A stretch of 64,000 nt of DNA from Adiantum capillus-veneris (taxonomy: Eukaryota > Streptophyta > Polypodiopsida > Polypodiales > Pteridaceae), in assembly GCA_014529385.2 (NCBI GenBank), contig CM043957.1:83115881-83179880 (forward strand), written 5' to 3'. The notes under the pieces were generated by a model. That model was not told the DNA's origin. It was given only the letters and a program-made list of their open reading frames with translations, and did no database searches. How positions within the stretch are numbered: position 1 is the first letter of the stretch; each line of letters opens with the position of its first letter. Made by a program: the position numbers and the translations under genes. Shown piece by piece: positions 10,101 to 24,742 of the stretch.

Positions 10101-13100
10101 CAAGCATGACCCACTGGGGAATGAGTGATGGGGCTTGTCTATAAGAATAGATAGGGATGACTAGGAGGAGCATTTGGTTCCCTGGATCTAGGCCTCTCAT
10201 GCCTTGCTTAGATAGCGATGTTGCAGTACTACCAGATGTGAGAGAGGCTTCAGTGCACAGAACATTATCAAAAGGAAGGTTTGCAACATATTTGAGACAA
10301 GAAATTTATATGTACATATGTGCATCTCTATTGAAGGGCCTCCTATAGCTTCATTTGGTTTTACTGAAGCTATCAATTTCCAACACAATGCTGCAAAAAC
10401 ATCGTAACATGTGTATGGGCTACATTGTTTCACTTATGTATCCATCATGTGGATTTACTCATCCTTTCCTTAATTGTTTGTTTGAGGAGATTTTTTGTAA
10501 TGATTACATATTGAATATGGCATTGCAATACCGACATGTTCATGTTTTGACATTTTGTGATGGGAGAGATATTGAATTTTTTTTGGCTTTCCCAAAGGTG
10601 GCAAGCTTCTCATTTTGCTTGTAAAATGTTTCTCTAGGAACATTGGGCATGAGGTGTATGAATTACTGTTATCACTATAGTGCAATGCAATATAAAACTT
10701 GTTATCCATACCTTGAAAATCTAATGGATAATATGAAGGCACTTGTCACCAAATTTTATTTTGGTCAAAAAATTTTCTCTCTCTAGAGTTGACTATTCTA
10801 AAGAGAGAAAATTAAAAGATTGAAAGGACCAAGATTACAAAGGTGGCTTAAGGTGCATCTCAGGGCCTTAAGGTGTCAAAAAAGGAAGCAACCTTCAAAA
10901 TGCTAGTGTAATTAGTTAAAGGTGTATTTTAGGACCTTAGGGTGCCAAAAAGGATGATGCAACCTTTTGAAGTGCCAATGGAATTTCTTTTGGAATCAAA
11001 TATGCTTTAATGGGACTAAAATGAGTTAAAATTGGTCCTAAGTGCCTTTGAGAAGGGTTTATAGCGCCCGACGTTTTATCTGCATAGCTCTCAAGGAGGG
11101 TAGATCTTGTATCTTTTAAGGTGGATCGGTAAGTATGTTTCAATTAGCGATTTCATTTCTGTATTTCAATAACTTTTGTAGAACTATCCAAATTAAAGCA
11201 TGAAAAGGTTGTGATGATGCAAAGGCAAGGCCTTTTGTTACACTTGACGAGAGGTGCCAGAGGTTTGGCATTACAACTCTTTGTTGTTCAAGTAGTAGGC
11301 ATAAATATTAATCTACCTACCTCTAAATTTGGGGCTTCTATAATGTTCGTCAACCGACAAAAGGTGATTTTTTTCAATTTTTTTCTTGGTTGATTAATCA
11401 TAGCCGATGCTTGTAGGCAAGGTTTCCTAGTAGTAATAGCAACGTCTCAGGCATGGACTGCGACTTTTGCGACTTGACTGCGACTTGTATGACAAAGGTA
11501 CTCGACAAGGTTGCACCTATTTCTCTCGTTCAGAGTTTCCAATTTTCTCAGACATGACTCCTAGGCAAGTTTTTTGAACCGATGATATCGAGCATGATTA
11601 GGATCAACCCATTGTCAACAAACCAAATCTGATGGGTTTGAAAGTTAGCTGGCAACCGATGCATACATGCAATATTGAGCAATTCAAGTATGCTTTGTTT
11701 TTGCAGGTACTGTTATGCTTCCAATATAGTATATTACTCGACAAGTTCTATTATTGATGGGGTTAATTTTCTTATAACTTTGTTTAATATGAAACTGCCA
11801 TAAGATGCATTACGGGAGCAAGGCTCCTTATAAAGATACTCAAGAAACTAGATTGTGCGTTATGTCGGCCAGTATCTCCTTAATGTATCCTCTTTGTCCT
11901 ATCAAGTGGAGGGGAAAAATCAAGGCTTCCAAGAGCACAAATCCATATATATCTATATGCATTGGTGCAGGGTCACTCCAAAGCAAGTACAATTTATCCG
12001 AGTGCAAGAAAAGTATATCCATGAAGCACATTGGACACACATGGATGTCCCCAATTATGAGCTAAATCCAATGTCGACCATCATACTGCAGGGTGGCAAG
12101 GGTGGTGTTTTTAAAAATTATCAAGCAAAATTTGGAAGCTAAGATCAACTTTGATAGCTAAGCTTCATGAGCTATCTATTTCAAGATTGGGTACTCTAAG
12201 GGTTCTTGATAAGACGTACGCTTTGGCAAGGCTGATTCTCTCTACAAGCTTGACAAGGTCAATTTTCTCGTATTCTAACAATCTCTGTGTCAATAGGAGC
12301 ATCTATTTTCTATCAACACTCAAGCTATGATTTCTCTCATCTTTTCGATGAACTTACACAAAGCAAGGCCTCATTTTAAAGCATACTGCCTAGAAGCTTC
12401 CAAAGTTTGGAATATGCTAGTAGCATACGAACTTGGGGAAACTTAGAAATATATATACCTGCTTTTCTCAGTATACATGGCTGCAAGCCATACTCAAGTG
12501 AAGAAAACTGCTCTCAAAGGGGCGACAAGGTTACACAATTTTAGGTTCTACTTATATTTATGTCTTTAACATGTCATTTGAAAAATATTTCTCTATTGTG
12601 CAAAGCAAAGTGCTTTGACAAACTTACTACGAATCAAGGCTTTTGTTATGTGCCACAATATTATCCATTGACTTAGAATCAAAGATAATATCACACAAGT
12701 TTGGCACTAAGAGGATATGAGTGCACATTTATGGTTTCCAATGACCAACTGTGATGTATCCATGCTAATACACATCGTGCGAGGCACATATGGCATATGC
12801 TCACATTGTGAAGACCATCAGTGAAGCCAAGGGCTTATGACACTATTTTTATACTATGCATGCATGGCATGCCAGCATTGTGGACTCATTTCGCTAAAGC
12901 ATGGTATACGCTTCTGCTATAACATTAGCTACTCTATTCATAAAGAGTTGATGTTGGTATATTTTCTTATGATCGTTGTATATGATTACATCGATGAACA
13001 ATTTCTATGCACAAGGTGGTAACAATACAGATGATGATTTCTATACATAGCAAAAAGGCATGGCCTTGCTATCACAAAAATAATTCATGGAATAACATGA

Positions 13101-14189
13101 ATAGACTAAGAGAGCCTTAAAGTAAGTAATCTCTTGTCAAAAACCCAAGAAAATATAGCATGACTACTTTCTATTGGGTGTCAAAAATCATTCTCTTCTG
13201 TTTGAGGAGATATATGATCATTTTGAGATTCATTTATGAATAAGATTCCAAATATGAGACGATCTATGCTTATTTGCAACACTGGTTGTGTCTCTTAATT
13301 GTAGGGATATGACCCAACTGATATACAATCATTCCATAGGTGTTGAGAGTCACAATTTGATCTCATCACAGTTCTACTTTCAAGGAAAGAAATCCACAAG
13401 CTACCAAGGAGTAATGGACAAGTTCAACTTCCAAAGTTGACTTCAATCACTGTTAGACACGGTAGATTGTGTCGATCACCATTGGCTTATGTGCAATTAA
13501 CTACGAGTAAGTGAAAACTATGTTCAACCTCCAGGTACGCATCTAAATTGGTCTTATTTAATTTTTGAATATATTTTTGTTTATTTTTCCAAGTAGGATG
13601 TATAAGCTTTTATGTTTTCATCCATTTTTCTCTTCACAGACATGGCAAGGTCATGTAGGAGAAAACTATTTTGGGCCGTAGTGTCCAAAGCACATTTCTG
13701 CATTATGTAGTTATGGACCTACATGTAGGGTTTGGCAGATATTGTTACATGGGATACAAACATGGTCTAGGAACTCAAGGAGTTCAAAATAGACATTGTA
13801 GAGTAAGAATAATGAGGGTCTCTCTCACTTATGTCGCAGAGTGTTCACAATTACCTCTCCACACAAGCACATCTCGTACTTGAAGGATGTTCTCTTTTTA
13901 GACATCCTTATTTGAGACATATTCCAAGTGGGAGGATATGAGTCTCTAGGATTGACATTGGTGCCCGTTATTTCAATTATGTGTCGCGGCAGAGTCCCTA
14001 GGTGCTAGTCAAATCCATTTATTGAACCATTTTTGAGCACATTGTATCAAGAACAATTTCAGTGGCAAAAAATTGTTGGATACTTAATAAGACTTGTTAA
14101 GGTGACAAGTATGGTTAAACAACTTTAACAGATGGTTGTTTACACACATAGTAAATTCATGTTTAAGTCAGCTTCTCGACCTTGATCAC
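10101..14189. other. non-coding, decayed sequence
   Basis: No reading frame here carries a recognisable domain; the longest frames are under 100 codons and have random-looking composition. The left part should be LTR belonging to the junction at 10086. An imperfect tandem pair is noted separately. Confidence 0.4.
10848..10985 (+). repeat. imperfect tandem pair, period about 70 bp
   Basis: GGTGCATCTCAGGGCCTTAA with its following 45 bases recurs at about 10920 as GGTGTATTTTAGGACCTTAG with a similar continuation ending in GGAATT or GTAATT. About one base in five differs. Confidence 0.6.
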
Positions 14190-14584
14190 CGGTTATGGTG
14201 GGGTTGTCTACTGATGTAGAACGATGACAAGTCAATGACTTATCTTTTGCTGATGAGTTACATCAAGTATTTACTTTCATGGACTTTCCTTTTGGGTACA
14301 TCTTAGTTGTGATAACTCGTTTAGCATACTCAAGTGAGTTCTAAATGGAGTCTATACGCTATGTTGGATATGGACCTGCTACACATGACGATTGCAAAGG
14401 GACAACAATGTAGAAAATCAAGATGTTCTTCTTGATTTCATTGAACCTCCTACTAAATCGTATTCTGATCAAAAGGACAGCTAGGTCCATGAAGAATTCC
14501 ACTGAAGAAAACATTAGTGTTTCTTATGACACTATCACCACTTTTGTTTTTGGAGACAAAAATGCTTCTTCAAGAGGGGAGTAA
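14190..14584 (+). pseudogene. gypsy integrase C-terminus and 3' end relic
   Basis: The nucleotide sequence around 14190-14240 (GTTATGGTGGGGTTG) resembles 8758-8780 in the gypsy relic. 14400-14460 (GGGACAACAATGTAGA, then GAACCTCC) resembles 9098-9150. It is followed by GAGGGGAGTAA (polypurine tract) and TGTAATGCC at 14585. This is a second, more decayed copy of the same kind of element end. No frame is open. Confidence 0.5.
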
Positions 14585-16770
<2,186 letters not shown>

Positions 16771-16868
16771 GCGAATGGTACGCACTCATACACCCACTTC
16801 TGCAGAAGTTTTTCTGTCTTACAATTTGAAGGCAGCGTTGTGATTACGACAGAGACACACACACACTT

Positions 16869-16990
<122 letters not shown>

Positions 16991-17130
16991 TGGTTCCCAT
17001 CGCCATTCATTCTCAGGGAATTCTATAAATCTACCTTATAAGAAAAGAGGAATCACATGCTGTATCAGGTGTGGAATAACTACTGTTCATGCCGCATATG
17101 TCTCTACAGACACATATGGCTCATGCTTCG

Positions 17131-17355
17131 TGTTGGAATTAGGGTTGCAGTGAAACACACACAGCTTGGAGAAGAGGAAGGAAGCTCAAGACACACAACT
17201 GAGAGTGTATTACTTAGTGTGCAATGGAAAGATAGATAGCGCTAGAGTGATGGGCGTATATACAATGCGGGGGAAAAAACCTCCTAAAGAGGGAAAAAAT
17301 GCACCGGCGGTCCTAGTGTGTTCACACACATCACCACCACATGTATATGGTAACA
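17131..17355 (-). repeat. copia 3' LTR
   Basis: TGTTGGAATT...GGTAACA on the plus strand, 225 bp. It matches 26613-26837 over its whole length apart from about 17 substitutions and small indels. Confidence 0.9.
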
Positions 17356-17430
17356 AATCCCCCTTAGATTGATGCGGTGAACGAGAGCTGACACATGAGT
17401 AAAGGGATGCGCCATGCCCTGAGGACATGA

Positions 17431-17862
17431 TCAATCCACAAAGGGGAGTAAGCCCAAAGCTTTGCGGAAAGCTTCAAGATTCTCACGAGACAATGCCTTC
17501 GTGAAAAGATCTGCAAGGTTGTCCTGTGTTGGCACATAAGCCAAACTGATCTCTCCTACTGAGAGCCTCTCCCTGACATAGTGATAATGCACCTCAATGT
17601 GCTTTGTACGAGCATGAAAAAATGGGTTCCTCGCAACTGCCAATGCGCTCTGACTGTCAGTCTAGATAGTGTTGGCAGTATCCTATCCAACACCCAAATC
17701 ATCCATAAGGCATCCGAGCCATACACACTCAACCGTAGCTATGAAGACTGCCCTGTAGTCAACCTCACAACTCGAAGTGGCCACAATAGGTTGCTTCTTG
17801 CTCAACCATGATATACATGAACTGCCAAGCATGAAACAAAAACCACTTGTGGACACTCGCGT
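17431..17862 (-). pseudogene. copia RNase H, C-terminal part
   Basis: Reading leftwards from 17862, the translation shows V-S-T-S-G-F-C-F, I-S-W-L-S-K-K-Q, A-T-S-S-C-E-V-D-Y and W-L-G-C-L, the conserved blocks of copia RNase H. A frameshift follows near 17650-17690. The tail from 17643 to 17431 carries H-Y-V-R-E-R, Y-V-P-T-Q-D-N-L-A-D-L-F-T-K and a stop at the usual polyprotein end. The catalytic Glu after S-S-C is present. The N-terminal part, with the first catalytic Asp, lies beyond the solo LTR at 19844 onwards. The enzyme would degrade the RNA strand during reverse transcription; here it is doubly broken. Confidence 0.85.
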
Positions 17863-18959
17863 TGTCGTGCAGCTCCGCTGCCATGATGAGAAAAAGAGCA
17901 AAGAAATGCAAGCTAAGCTTCTTTGATGCCTACACATTAAGTGAGCAGTGATCACGGCTTGATAACAGGCCAAGTTTAATGATTAATGTATGCCAGATGT
18001 GGCTTAAAAGGGCCAACTGATGCCTTAATGATGCCAAAAATGATTATGCTTAAAGTGAGCACAGATGGGAGTTTATGATCTAGAACTGTAGTGCTTGAAG
18101 TGCTCTACCGGCGTGTCTTTACGGCTCGTTGATAGGAGCTACGGTGAAGAAGTTATGGCATATTGAAGTTTGATTCGATTGTAGTTCTGTACCGGATTGG
18201 GCAACTACAGTTGAGGTGACAAAAATGAAATGAATGCACGGGCCTGAAATGCTCACTTTGTGGAGCGTGTCGGTCTTTTCAGATCAGTGATCGGAGTTCC
18301 AGTTGCTAAGATATTGGCCGATTAAGATACACCGGGGGCCGGCTCAGTACCACCAGTGGGGGAAAGATGTTGTGCTTGGCATTGCTTTGCTCAGTGTGTA
18401 TGCCTAATGTTGTGGCGATTTGATTAAGGTGGCCGCCCAAAGAGCCGCCCAGTGGAGCTTGGCCAATATGTAAGTGGAGCCCTAAAAAGGCCTCCCATAA
18501 GCCACACCCTAGATGGGCTAGCCCGCCCAAGACAACCAAGGCCCGCCCAAAGGCCTCCTCAATGGCCACCCAAGGGCCTAAGGATGGCCGCCTAAAAGGG
18601 TTTTTCTGTTAATTTTAACCTAATGTGAAGAAAAAGGCATGGCGAAGGCGTGCAGGAAAGAAAAAGACGACGAGCAACAGGGGAAAAGCACTCGTGCTGG
18701 GCGCTACGGTGCTCGGATGAGGTCGCTACAGAAGCGCAAAGAGACCAGGAGGGCCTCATGAGCGGATTTGGAACCACTCCCGCTGCAAATGGTGCTATAG
18801 TCGCGATTCAGCTGCCATTTCATCACCATAAGTCACGCGCCACATCAGTCACGTCGCCGTGACTGATGGGTTTATACAAATATAGTGAGGGCTAGGGACA
18901 AGGGAGATTGGGCGTGAAGCAAGAAAGGAAGGTGTTACGAAGCCAAGGAAGGAAAGTCT

Positions 18960-19256
18960 CTCGCTCTCGGAACTAGGCAAGAGAGGCTCGGTCGAGCTTG
19001 AACAAAAGCAAGAGAGGCTCGAGCTCTCTCTCTTTCGAGCTTGAACAAAGAGCTTTTCTTTTTCTCTCTCGAGCTTGAACAAGAAGCAAGCAAGGAGAGT
19101 GGAAGCGAAGCAAAACGAGGGAGAGGAAGTAGAACTAAGGAGAAGAACTTGTCGAGGCCAGCAAGCAAAGCAAGGGAGTAAACTTGAAGCAAGCAAGGGC
19201 GAGCTTGGTCGAAGCAAGCAAGGGCTTGAAGTAAGCAAAGGAGAGCTTGGACGACT
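18960..19256 (+). repeat. degenerate GAGCTTGAACAAGAAGCAAGC-type minisatellite
   Basis: Variants of CGAGCTTGAACAA and AAGCAAGCAAGG recur over about 300 bases. Protein frames here are low complexity and not genes. Confidence 0.65.
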
Positions 19257-19261
19257 ATAAA
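19256..19261 (+). promoter_or_regulatory. TATA box of the solo LTR
   Basis: TATAAA followed by CCCCTAAGC, about 580 bases before the LTR end, with a purine-rich region upstream. Position fits a U3/R promoter. Confidence 0.4.
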
Positions 19262-19843
19262 CCCCTAAGCTATCGGGGCAAGTTTGGTAGATCCCTTAAG
19301 GGAAAGTGAAGGAGTAAAATTGAGGATCTGTGAAGGAGGTGAAGAACGAGAAAGACGGGGGAAATTTTGGTAGATCTCTCTCAATATTTCTCTCAATTAA
19401 GCATAAAAAGGACAACAGAGGCAATCAGAGGATGCTACATAGAGATAGCTTGAAGAGAATTTGGCAATAATTGAAGCATAAAGATTGAGGCAATGAGCAG
19501 AATTAGGTAAATGAGGCAGATAAAGCGACATAAGGGAATCTCATCACCGACATCAGTCCGAAGTTGATTAAGCATTTTGTTAAGTCCAGTGTCGTTAACG
19601 ACCCGGTTAATCCTGTAAACGGGAGCTTAAACTCCTAGTTATCAGATGATCCGAGTGACGATGCTGTTAACAGCCCGCCTTGGCTAAGAATTAAGTTGTA
19701 CTCAAAGCTTTAATCAATTAATTGATGATTACAGTGATTTCTAGATTCAGTTACATGTGTTGTTCTTGTTCTCTCTCTTTCACACCTCCCGCAGCCAGAG
19801 GCCCGCCGGCTCACGTAGCGAACACTTATCCCTCGACAGAGTG

Positions 19844-20975
19844 TCAAAACAACCATCCCAATCTGAGTCTGAAAAAGCATGTAACTCTGGCGGCAATGAT
19901 CCCCCCTTGGGATAAACAAGCCAAGATGTAAAGTGCCATTAAGGTAGCAAAAAATCCTCTTGATAGCCTGCCAATGCTTAGACCCTGGGCTATGCATAAA
20001 TCTGCTTACCTGTGAGACTGCAAACTGAATATCCGGCCTTGTGTTGCATACATAAATGAGGCATCCTACATCAATTTGGTAAAGAGTGACATCTGCATGA
20101 TCACCAACATAATGAAGACTCAATTTCAAACCTGTTTCCAAGGGAGTGGAAATAGGTTGGCAATCCTCAAGTCCAAACTTACTTAGCAATGTCTCTATGT
20201 AACTTTTTTGACACAAGGCAATACCACCATCACACTACTTAAACTGTATGCCCAAGTAATGATGCAACAACCCCAAATCTTTCATCTTGAAAGTAGCATT
20301 CAAATCAGCCTTAAATTCAACAATGTCTCTCATTTGGTCTAGTGATCAACAAATCATCGACATAAAGAACCAAGATGAGAAATACATCACGCTCACACTT
20401 TACATACAATGTGCTTTCTATTGGACTATTACAAAAGCCTTGTTTGACCAAATGAGTGTCAGCTTTCTCATACCAAGCACGAGGAGATTGCTTCAACCCA
20501 TACAAAGCCTTCTTACATCTACACACTTTGTTCTCTTGTCCTTTCTTGACAAAACCGCGAGGCTTTGTTACATAAACTTCCTCAAATATTTCACCATCAA
20601 GAAAGCAGTAACAACGTCTGATTGATGTACATCCCAACCAAAATGAGCTGCCAATGCACATAGAAAACGCACAGTAGTCATACGACAAGTGGGAGAAAAA
20701 GTCTCTTCATAATCTATGCCTTTTTCCAATACATAACCCTTTGCAACAAGTCGAGCCTTATGGCGATCAATTTCACCATCCGGCTTGCGTTTCAACTTGT
20801 AAACCCACTTCGTACCAATGACCTTTTTGCCAGGAGGCAAATCACATAAAGTCCTCCACCCAAAAACATAATTGCAAGGTGATGAAAACGCTGCTGTCCA
20901 GTGATTTTTAGCGTGCTCGTACACTCCCGAGGAGCTGTGCAGAGAAGTATGGTAAGGGTGGGGAATCACTGTCAT
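19844..20975 (-). pseudogene. copia reverse transcriptase and RNase H start
   Basis: From 20975 leftwards the minus strand encodes the copia RT. L-P-P-G-K-K-V-I-G-T-K-W-V-Y-K leads, then R-L-V-A-K-G-Y, Y-E-E-T-F-S-P, A-L-Y-G-L-K-Q-S-P-R-A-W-Y-E-K and the catalytic Y-V-D-D at 20353-20364, which is intact. C-L-I-Y, T-R-P-D-I and K-R-I-F-C-Y-L-N-G-T-L form the connection. D-W-D-G-C-F-D-T just right of the solo LTR holds the first RNase H Asp. At least two frameshifts (near 20600 and 20320) and further changes break it. Upstream of 20975 the sequence jumps to the protease region with no integrase core, so about 1-1.5 kb has been lost. Confidence 0.85.
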
Positions 20976-21149
20976 TGCCCTAAGAGGGCCGAAAATAGAG
21001 AAAAAAATAGTAGTGGTAGGTGGCTGAAATATGAAGATCTGAAGAGGATTCTCACCGGCAAGGCACCAGATGCCATGTCATATGACACATCCAACCCTAT
21101 GTGTCCGTGGACAGTGGACAAGCTACAACATGACCAGGGTTCAGTTCAG

Positions 21150-22265
21150 TCAAGTCAGTCTAGGATAGGAAGTGATCTGGCACTTTTGTGAGTTTTTGAT
21201 ACAAAATGAGGTTATACAGCCCACGACACAAAAGCCCTGATGCAACAATTTATCACCAAAATTGAGATCATGAACTGTACATCTGTCATCCACAAATTTG
21301 ACTACAAGTCCAAGTCTAGAAAGTGCTGATACATACAAAAGATTCTTCTTGATCCCAGGTACATAAAGTGCATCAACAAGTGCGAAGAAACTACCATTTG
21401 CAGCAGTAAGCACAATCTTTCCAGCTCCCTGAACCGGATAAGAGGCATTGTTGGCACAAGTGACTGAATTCCCATAACGGATAGACTTGAGAGAGGTGAA
21501 GAATTCACGATGTGAGGTAATGTGCTTTCTAGCACCACTAACAAAATACCACACATGTGAATTTGCAGCAATTGACATGCATGCATCATGGACAATAGGA
21601 CTGTAAGTGCAGTCTACACTAAAAGCCCATTCTACATCAACATCAGCATCACAGTCTCCTTTGACAGAAGACTCAACAATGGCTGCATTTGTAGTGGAAC
21701 CAGCATTTGCAGTGGAACCACCCTCTTTCTTCTTAGCCTCTTTGGCCTTCAACTTAGGACACTGCTTGATCAAGTGATCATTAGCTTTACAATAATGGCA
21801 ACGCATCTTTTATCACCAGAATTGCTAGACGAAGTGCTACAAGTAAAAGCATTGGGAACAGAAGTTTTGCCACTCGTAGCAAAACCATAAGAAGTGGTTG
21901 CATTGCTGTTACCACCCTTCCTTTGAGAAGCAATAAAAGCCTGTTCAACTGCACACTGTTTAGTCCTGTTTTTTTTGGAAAGTGACTCTTGCAAAACAGC
22001 AATGTGCATAATGCATCAAACTTGACAACTGCACGATTTCCTTGGGTCATAAGTCTCCAAGTACTAGCAAAAGTCTGGTAAGAATCTGGTAAGGCATCAA
22101 GAACAGTCTGCACAAGGGAACTGTCTGAAATGACTTCACCTACAGAAATAAGTTTCTCATTGATATCCTTGACACCAGCAAGGAAAGTGTCCATATCATT
22201 TTCTTCATGCATAATCTTTGACTCCAGCTCTTTAAGCAGCAAAGCAATTTTAGCCTCATTGCGAC
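21150..22265 (-). pseudogene. copia Gag C-terminal half, zinc knuckle and protease
   Basis: Right to left, 22265-21990 encodes the Gag core (L-L-K-E-L-E-S-K-I, then I-S-D-S-S-L-V-Q-T-V-L-D-A-L-P). A frameshift follows, then a nucleocapsid zinc knuckle C-H-Y-C-K-A-N-D-H-L-I-K-Q-C (CX2CX4HX4C, complete) at about 21760-21803. The protease follows with W-Y-F-V-S-G-A where the family has D-S/T-G-A: the codon at 21540-21542 is GTT (Val) for the catalytic Asp, a one-base change. The frame then runs to 21150, covering the Gag-pre-integrase region, where it meets the integrase deletion. It joins 25884-26252 across the nested gypsy insertion. Confidence 0.85.
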
Positions 22266-23407
22266 TGTCACGGGAACCGAATAATAGAGATAGACAACAA
22301 AACAGAGGAAGAAATCTTTGTATTGATAGTGTTTGATACAACAGAGGAGCAATTGAATATATATATGGGCGCACTCCGTTGTACGGAGCTCGAACCTCCC
22401 GACCACCCCCGAGCTTCAATTCGCTTGCATGCAACGTCTCACTCGCACTCGCACTCGCACTCGCACTCGCACTCTCACTCGCACTCGCACTCGCACTCGC
22501 ACTCGCAGAAGAAGAGATCGGTGAATGATCCCTAAACGCACCACCCGTCGTGCTTTTATCCTTCTTTTCCTCGAAAAGCCTGCACGATTTTCGTACCAAG
22601 TATACCTGCGAGAATAATATAAGAACGTGATCGTTAAGCGATTCGTAAAGGTTAGATTTCTATCATGACACTTTGCACAGGTCCTGTTTCACACATTGAT
22701 TTCTGCATCGCCTACAAAATAGCCAAAAGAACATACTCGTGCAACCAATTCAACATGATAATCAAAGTAAAAAAACATAATTATATACCTTCATAATCTG
22801 AATTGCCATACTCTACCATGAAGAAACAATCCACTTCTTGGTTGATAGCAGGGAGAACTGTATGATGTTGTATGTCTGTCTGTCCTTGTGTACACTACAC
22901 TGCTGCTGCCCTCTGTTTGTTTTCATCATAACTTTTACAAACGAACTCAGAACAGAGCAATCCAGGTACTCAAAACGACGGGAATAGCTCTGGTCTACAA
23001 GACAGCGTAGACAGAATTGCAAAAAACGTCTGTGTGTGGCTAAAAACACAACTTTTAGGTCGCGACTCATAAAATCTCTATTTTTGGGTCTCCTCTACTT
23101 TTACAACTTATTTTAAGCCTATCCATACATTTTAAGCTAAAACACATAAATATAAAACATTGATATTAATAAAAATCTCAATTTTACTGTTCATAGACAG
23201 ACTATCTGTTATTCATTAATCTTTATCAAATACGTCTTTAGTGTATTATTTTAAAAAAAGAATATATGTTCTCTCTTAATATCTCAACTCATTCGTATAA
23301 GCTCTATTTAATAGACTATTCAACAATCTTTCAAATCGTGCTAACGAAAGATATGTCCTGCTACATTCTTTTTTTCTTTAAGAACTTCAAAGACTAGTCC
23401 TATTACA
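22266..23407 (-). repeat. chromovirus 3' LTR
   Basis: Minus strand TGTAATAGG...CCCGTGACA, 1,142 bp. It carries an internal CACTCG hexamer array at 22439-22506. Confidence 0.92.
22439..22506 (+). repeat. (CACTCG)n hexamer array inside LTR
   Basis: About eleven CACTCG units, with one CTCACTCG irregularity in the middle. The same array with the same irregularity is in the other LTR (24916-24983), so it predates the insertion. The minus-strand Ser-Ala-rich frame across it is not a gene. Confidence 0.95.
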
Positions 23408-23447
23408 TTCTCCCCTTATCAAAATTAACTCTGTCCTCAGAGTTGGT

Positions 23448-24304
23448 CTAAAGAGAGGAAAATTCTCTTTGCAAAACACTAAGATCAACCCATGATGCAT
23501 CCTCTACTGGATAGTTCTGCCACCTAACCAAAACTTTCACAATGTCTCCATTTCTCAGATGTTTAAAACGCCTATCTAGTACTAAGTCTGGTTCTACAGT
23601 CAATGGTCCGTCATCTTTCAACTTAGAGTTGTCCTCTAAAACATGATGCACATTAGGAACATACTTTTTCAATAAACTCACATAGAATACATGATGCACT
23701 TTAACATGAGAAGGCAATTCCAATTTGTAACCTAATGAACCAATGCGCTTCAAAATTTTAAATGGACCAACAAATCGTGGAGACAATCTTCTATCATTTC
23801 CAAGAATCAAACGAGACTTCTCAGGAATAACCTTTAAAAAACCATATCACCAATTTCATACTCCACAACACGATGTTTCTTGTCATAATACAGTTTATGT
23901 CTCTTTTGAGATTCTCTAATATTCCCCCTGATTTTGGCCAACTCGCTATCCATTTTCTCAAGCATCTCACGTGACAGTTCTACCTTATTCCTCGAATTAA
24001 GAAAATGAATAGGTGTAGGATAGTTATAGCCATACATTGCCTCAAACGGAGTCATCCTAATAGATGAATGATATGAACTGTTATATGCAAATTCAACCAC
24101 CAAAGGCAGATATTCATTCCAATTAGATTGGTTTTCATTGACATACATTTGTAACATATCTTCTAGAATACGATTCACTCTCTCCGTTTCCCCATTTGTT
24201 TGAGGATGAAAAGCAGTAGACATGCGTAACTGGGTACCTTTATCATACGCATCGCCAAAAGTCTCCAATTGAGCCATCTTGGTACGTATTGTCTTATCGG
24301 TCAC
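23448..24304 (-). pseudogene. gypsy integrase C-terminal region with chromodomain
   Basis: The frame 24304 to 23834 begins near the end of the integrase core: S-T-A-F-H-P-Q-T-N-G-E-T-E-R-V-N contains the catalytic Glu of the DDE triad. It is followed by W-N-E-Y-L-P-L-V-V-E-F-A-Y-N-S and F-E-A-M-Y-G. After a frameshift near 23815-23834, the frame 23810 to 23448 has P-R-F-V-G-P-F-K-I-L (the GPF/Y-type module). It ends in a chromodomain-like segment, V-L-V-R-W-Q-N-Y-P-V-E-D-A-S-W-V, with the aromatic W-x3-W pattern. In chromoviruses this domain steers integration towards marked chromatin. The two catalytic Asp residues are lost with the deletion whose edge lies near 24250-24305. Confidence 0.88.
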
Positions 24305-24305
24305 C

Positions 24306-24710
24306 TTGCTCGAGCATTCGAAAGTCTCGTGGTCGTGTTCTCGATATTGAAAGTATAATCCAAATCTTTGAGTTCTTCAATCCAAACTTCTAAATCTTCG
24401 CATATCTTTCTTATGCCATCAAACTCTTTAAGCTTAGCCTTCGTTAAGAATGATTTGGTTGTCACTTCTCCCATATCGTCATCGTTTCTTTTGGCGGTAC
24501 CCCAGCGCCACCACGATGATTATTGCTTCCAGGTGGATTAGCATGGTTTTCACCTTCATGTTGGCCATCAAGGTCTACATAGATATCAAGCTCTCGTGCT
24601 GCTTTGCCCCGCAGAGCCTCAGCACGCTCCCGATTTGCAATTTTAAGATCTTCTCATAGTCGCCGAATCAGGTCTTCTTGCTCCTTCATCCTCCTCTCGT
24701 ATCCTTCCAT
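24306..24710 (-). pseudogene. gypsy Gag N-terminal remnant
   Basis: A Met at 24710 on the minus strand, about 30 bases inside the 5' LTR, starts a charged coiled-coil-like stretch ([18 protein letters not shown]). A TGA at codon 19 (CGA to TGA type) follows. The frame then reads on through A-L-R-G-K-A-A-R-E-L to a TGA near codon 90. It fits the start of a gypsy Gag by position only. It is joined directly to integrase sequence by the internal deletion. Confidence 0.55.
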
Positions 24711-24742
24711 GTCCAGAATCAACTGCTTGCTCTGATACCAAT

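Larger units (their letters stand above)
17863..19838 (+). mobile_element. solo LTR inserted in copia RNase H
   Basis: The 1,976-bp block begins TGTCGTGCAG and ends CCTCGACA, giving perfect 5-bp terminal inverted repeats TGTCG/CGACA around TG...CA. On either side the copia RNase H reading resumes (D-W-D-G-C-F-D-T on the right, R-V-S-T-S-G on the left). That fixes the borders to within a few bases. Flanks GCGT and GAGT match in three of four bases. It has TATAAA at 19256 and a purine-rich GAAGCAAGC stretch before it, but no coding domain. Its 3' end resembles the LTR end at 59590-59650 (CAGCCAGA-GCCC...CGACA). A solo LTR left by recombination is the best reading. Confidence 0.75.

Noticed and set aside
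18849-19238. 129-codon Ser/Leu-rich minus-strand frame
   Set aside because: It is read through the purine-rich minisatellite of the solo LTR and is low complexity.
21787-22599. 270-residue minus-strand frame with a Ser-Ala-Ser-Glu repeat
   Set aside because: It joins the chromovirus LTR hexamer array to copia Gag across the insertion point at 22266. It is a chimera, not a gene.
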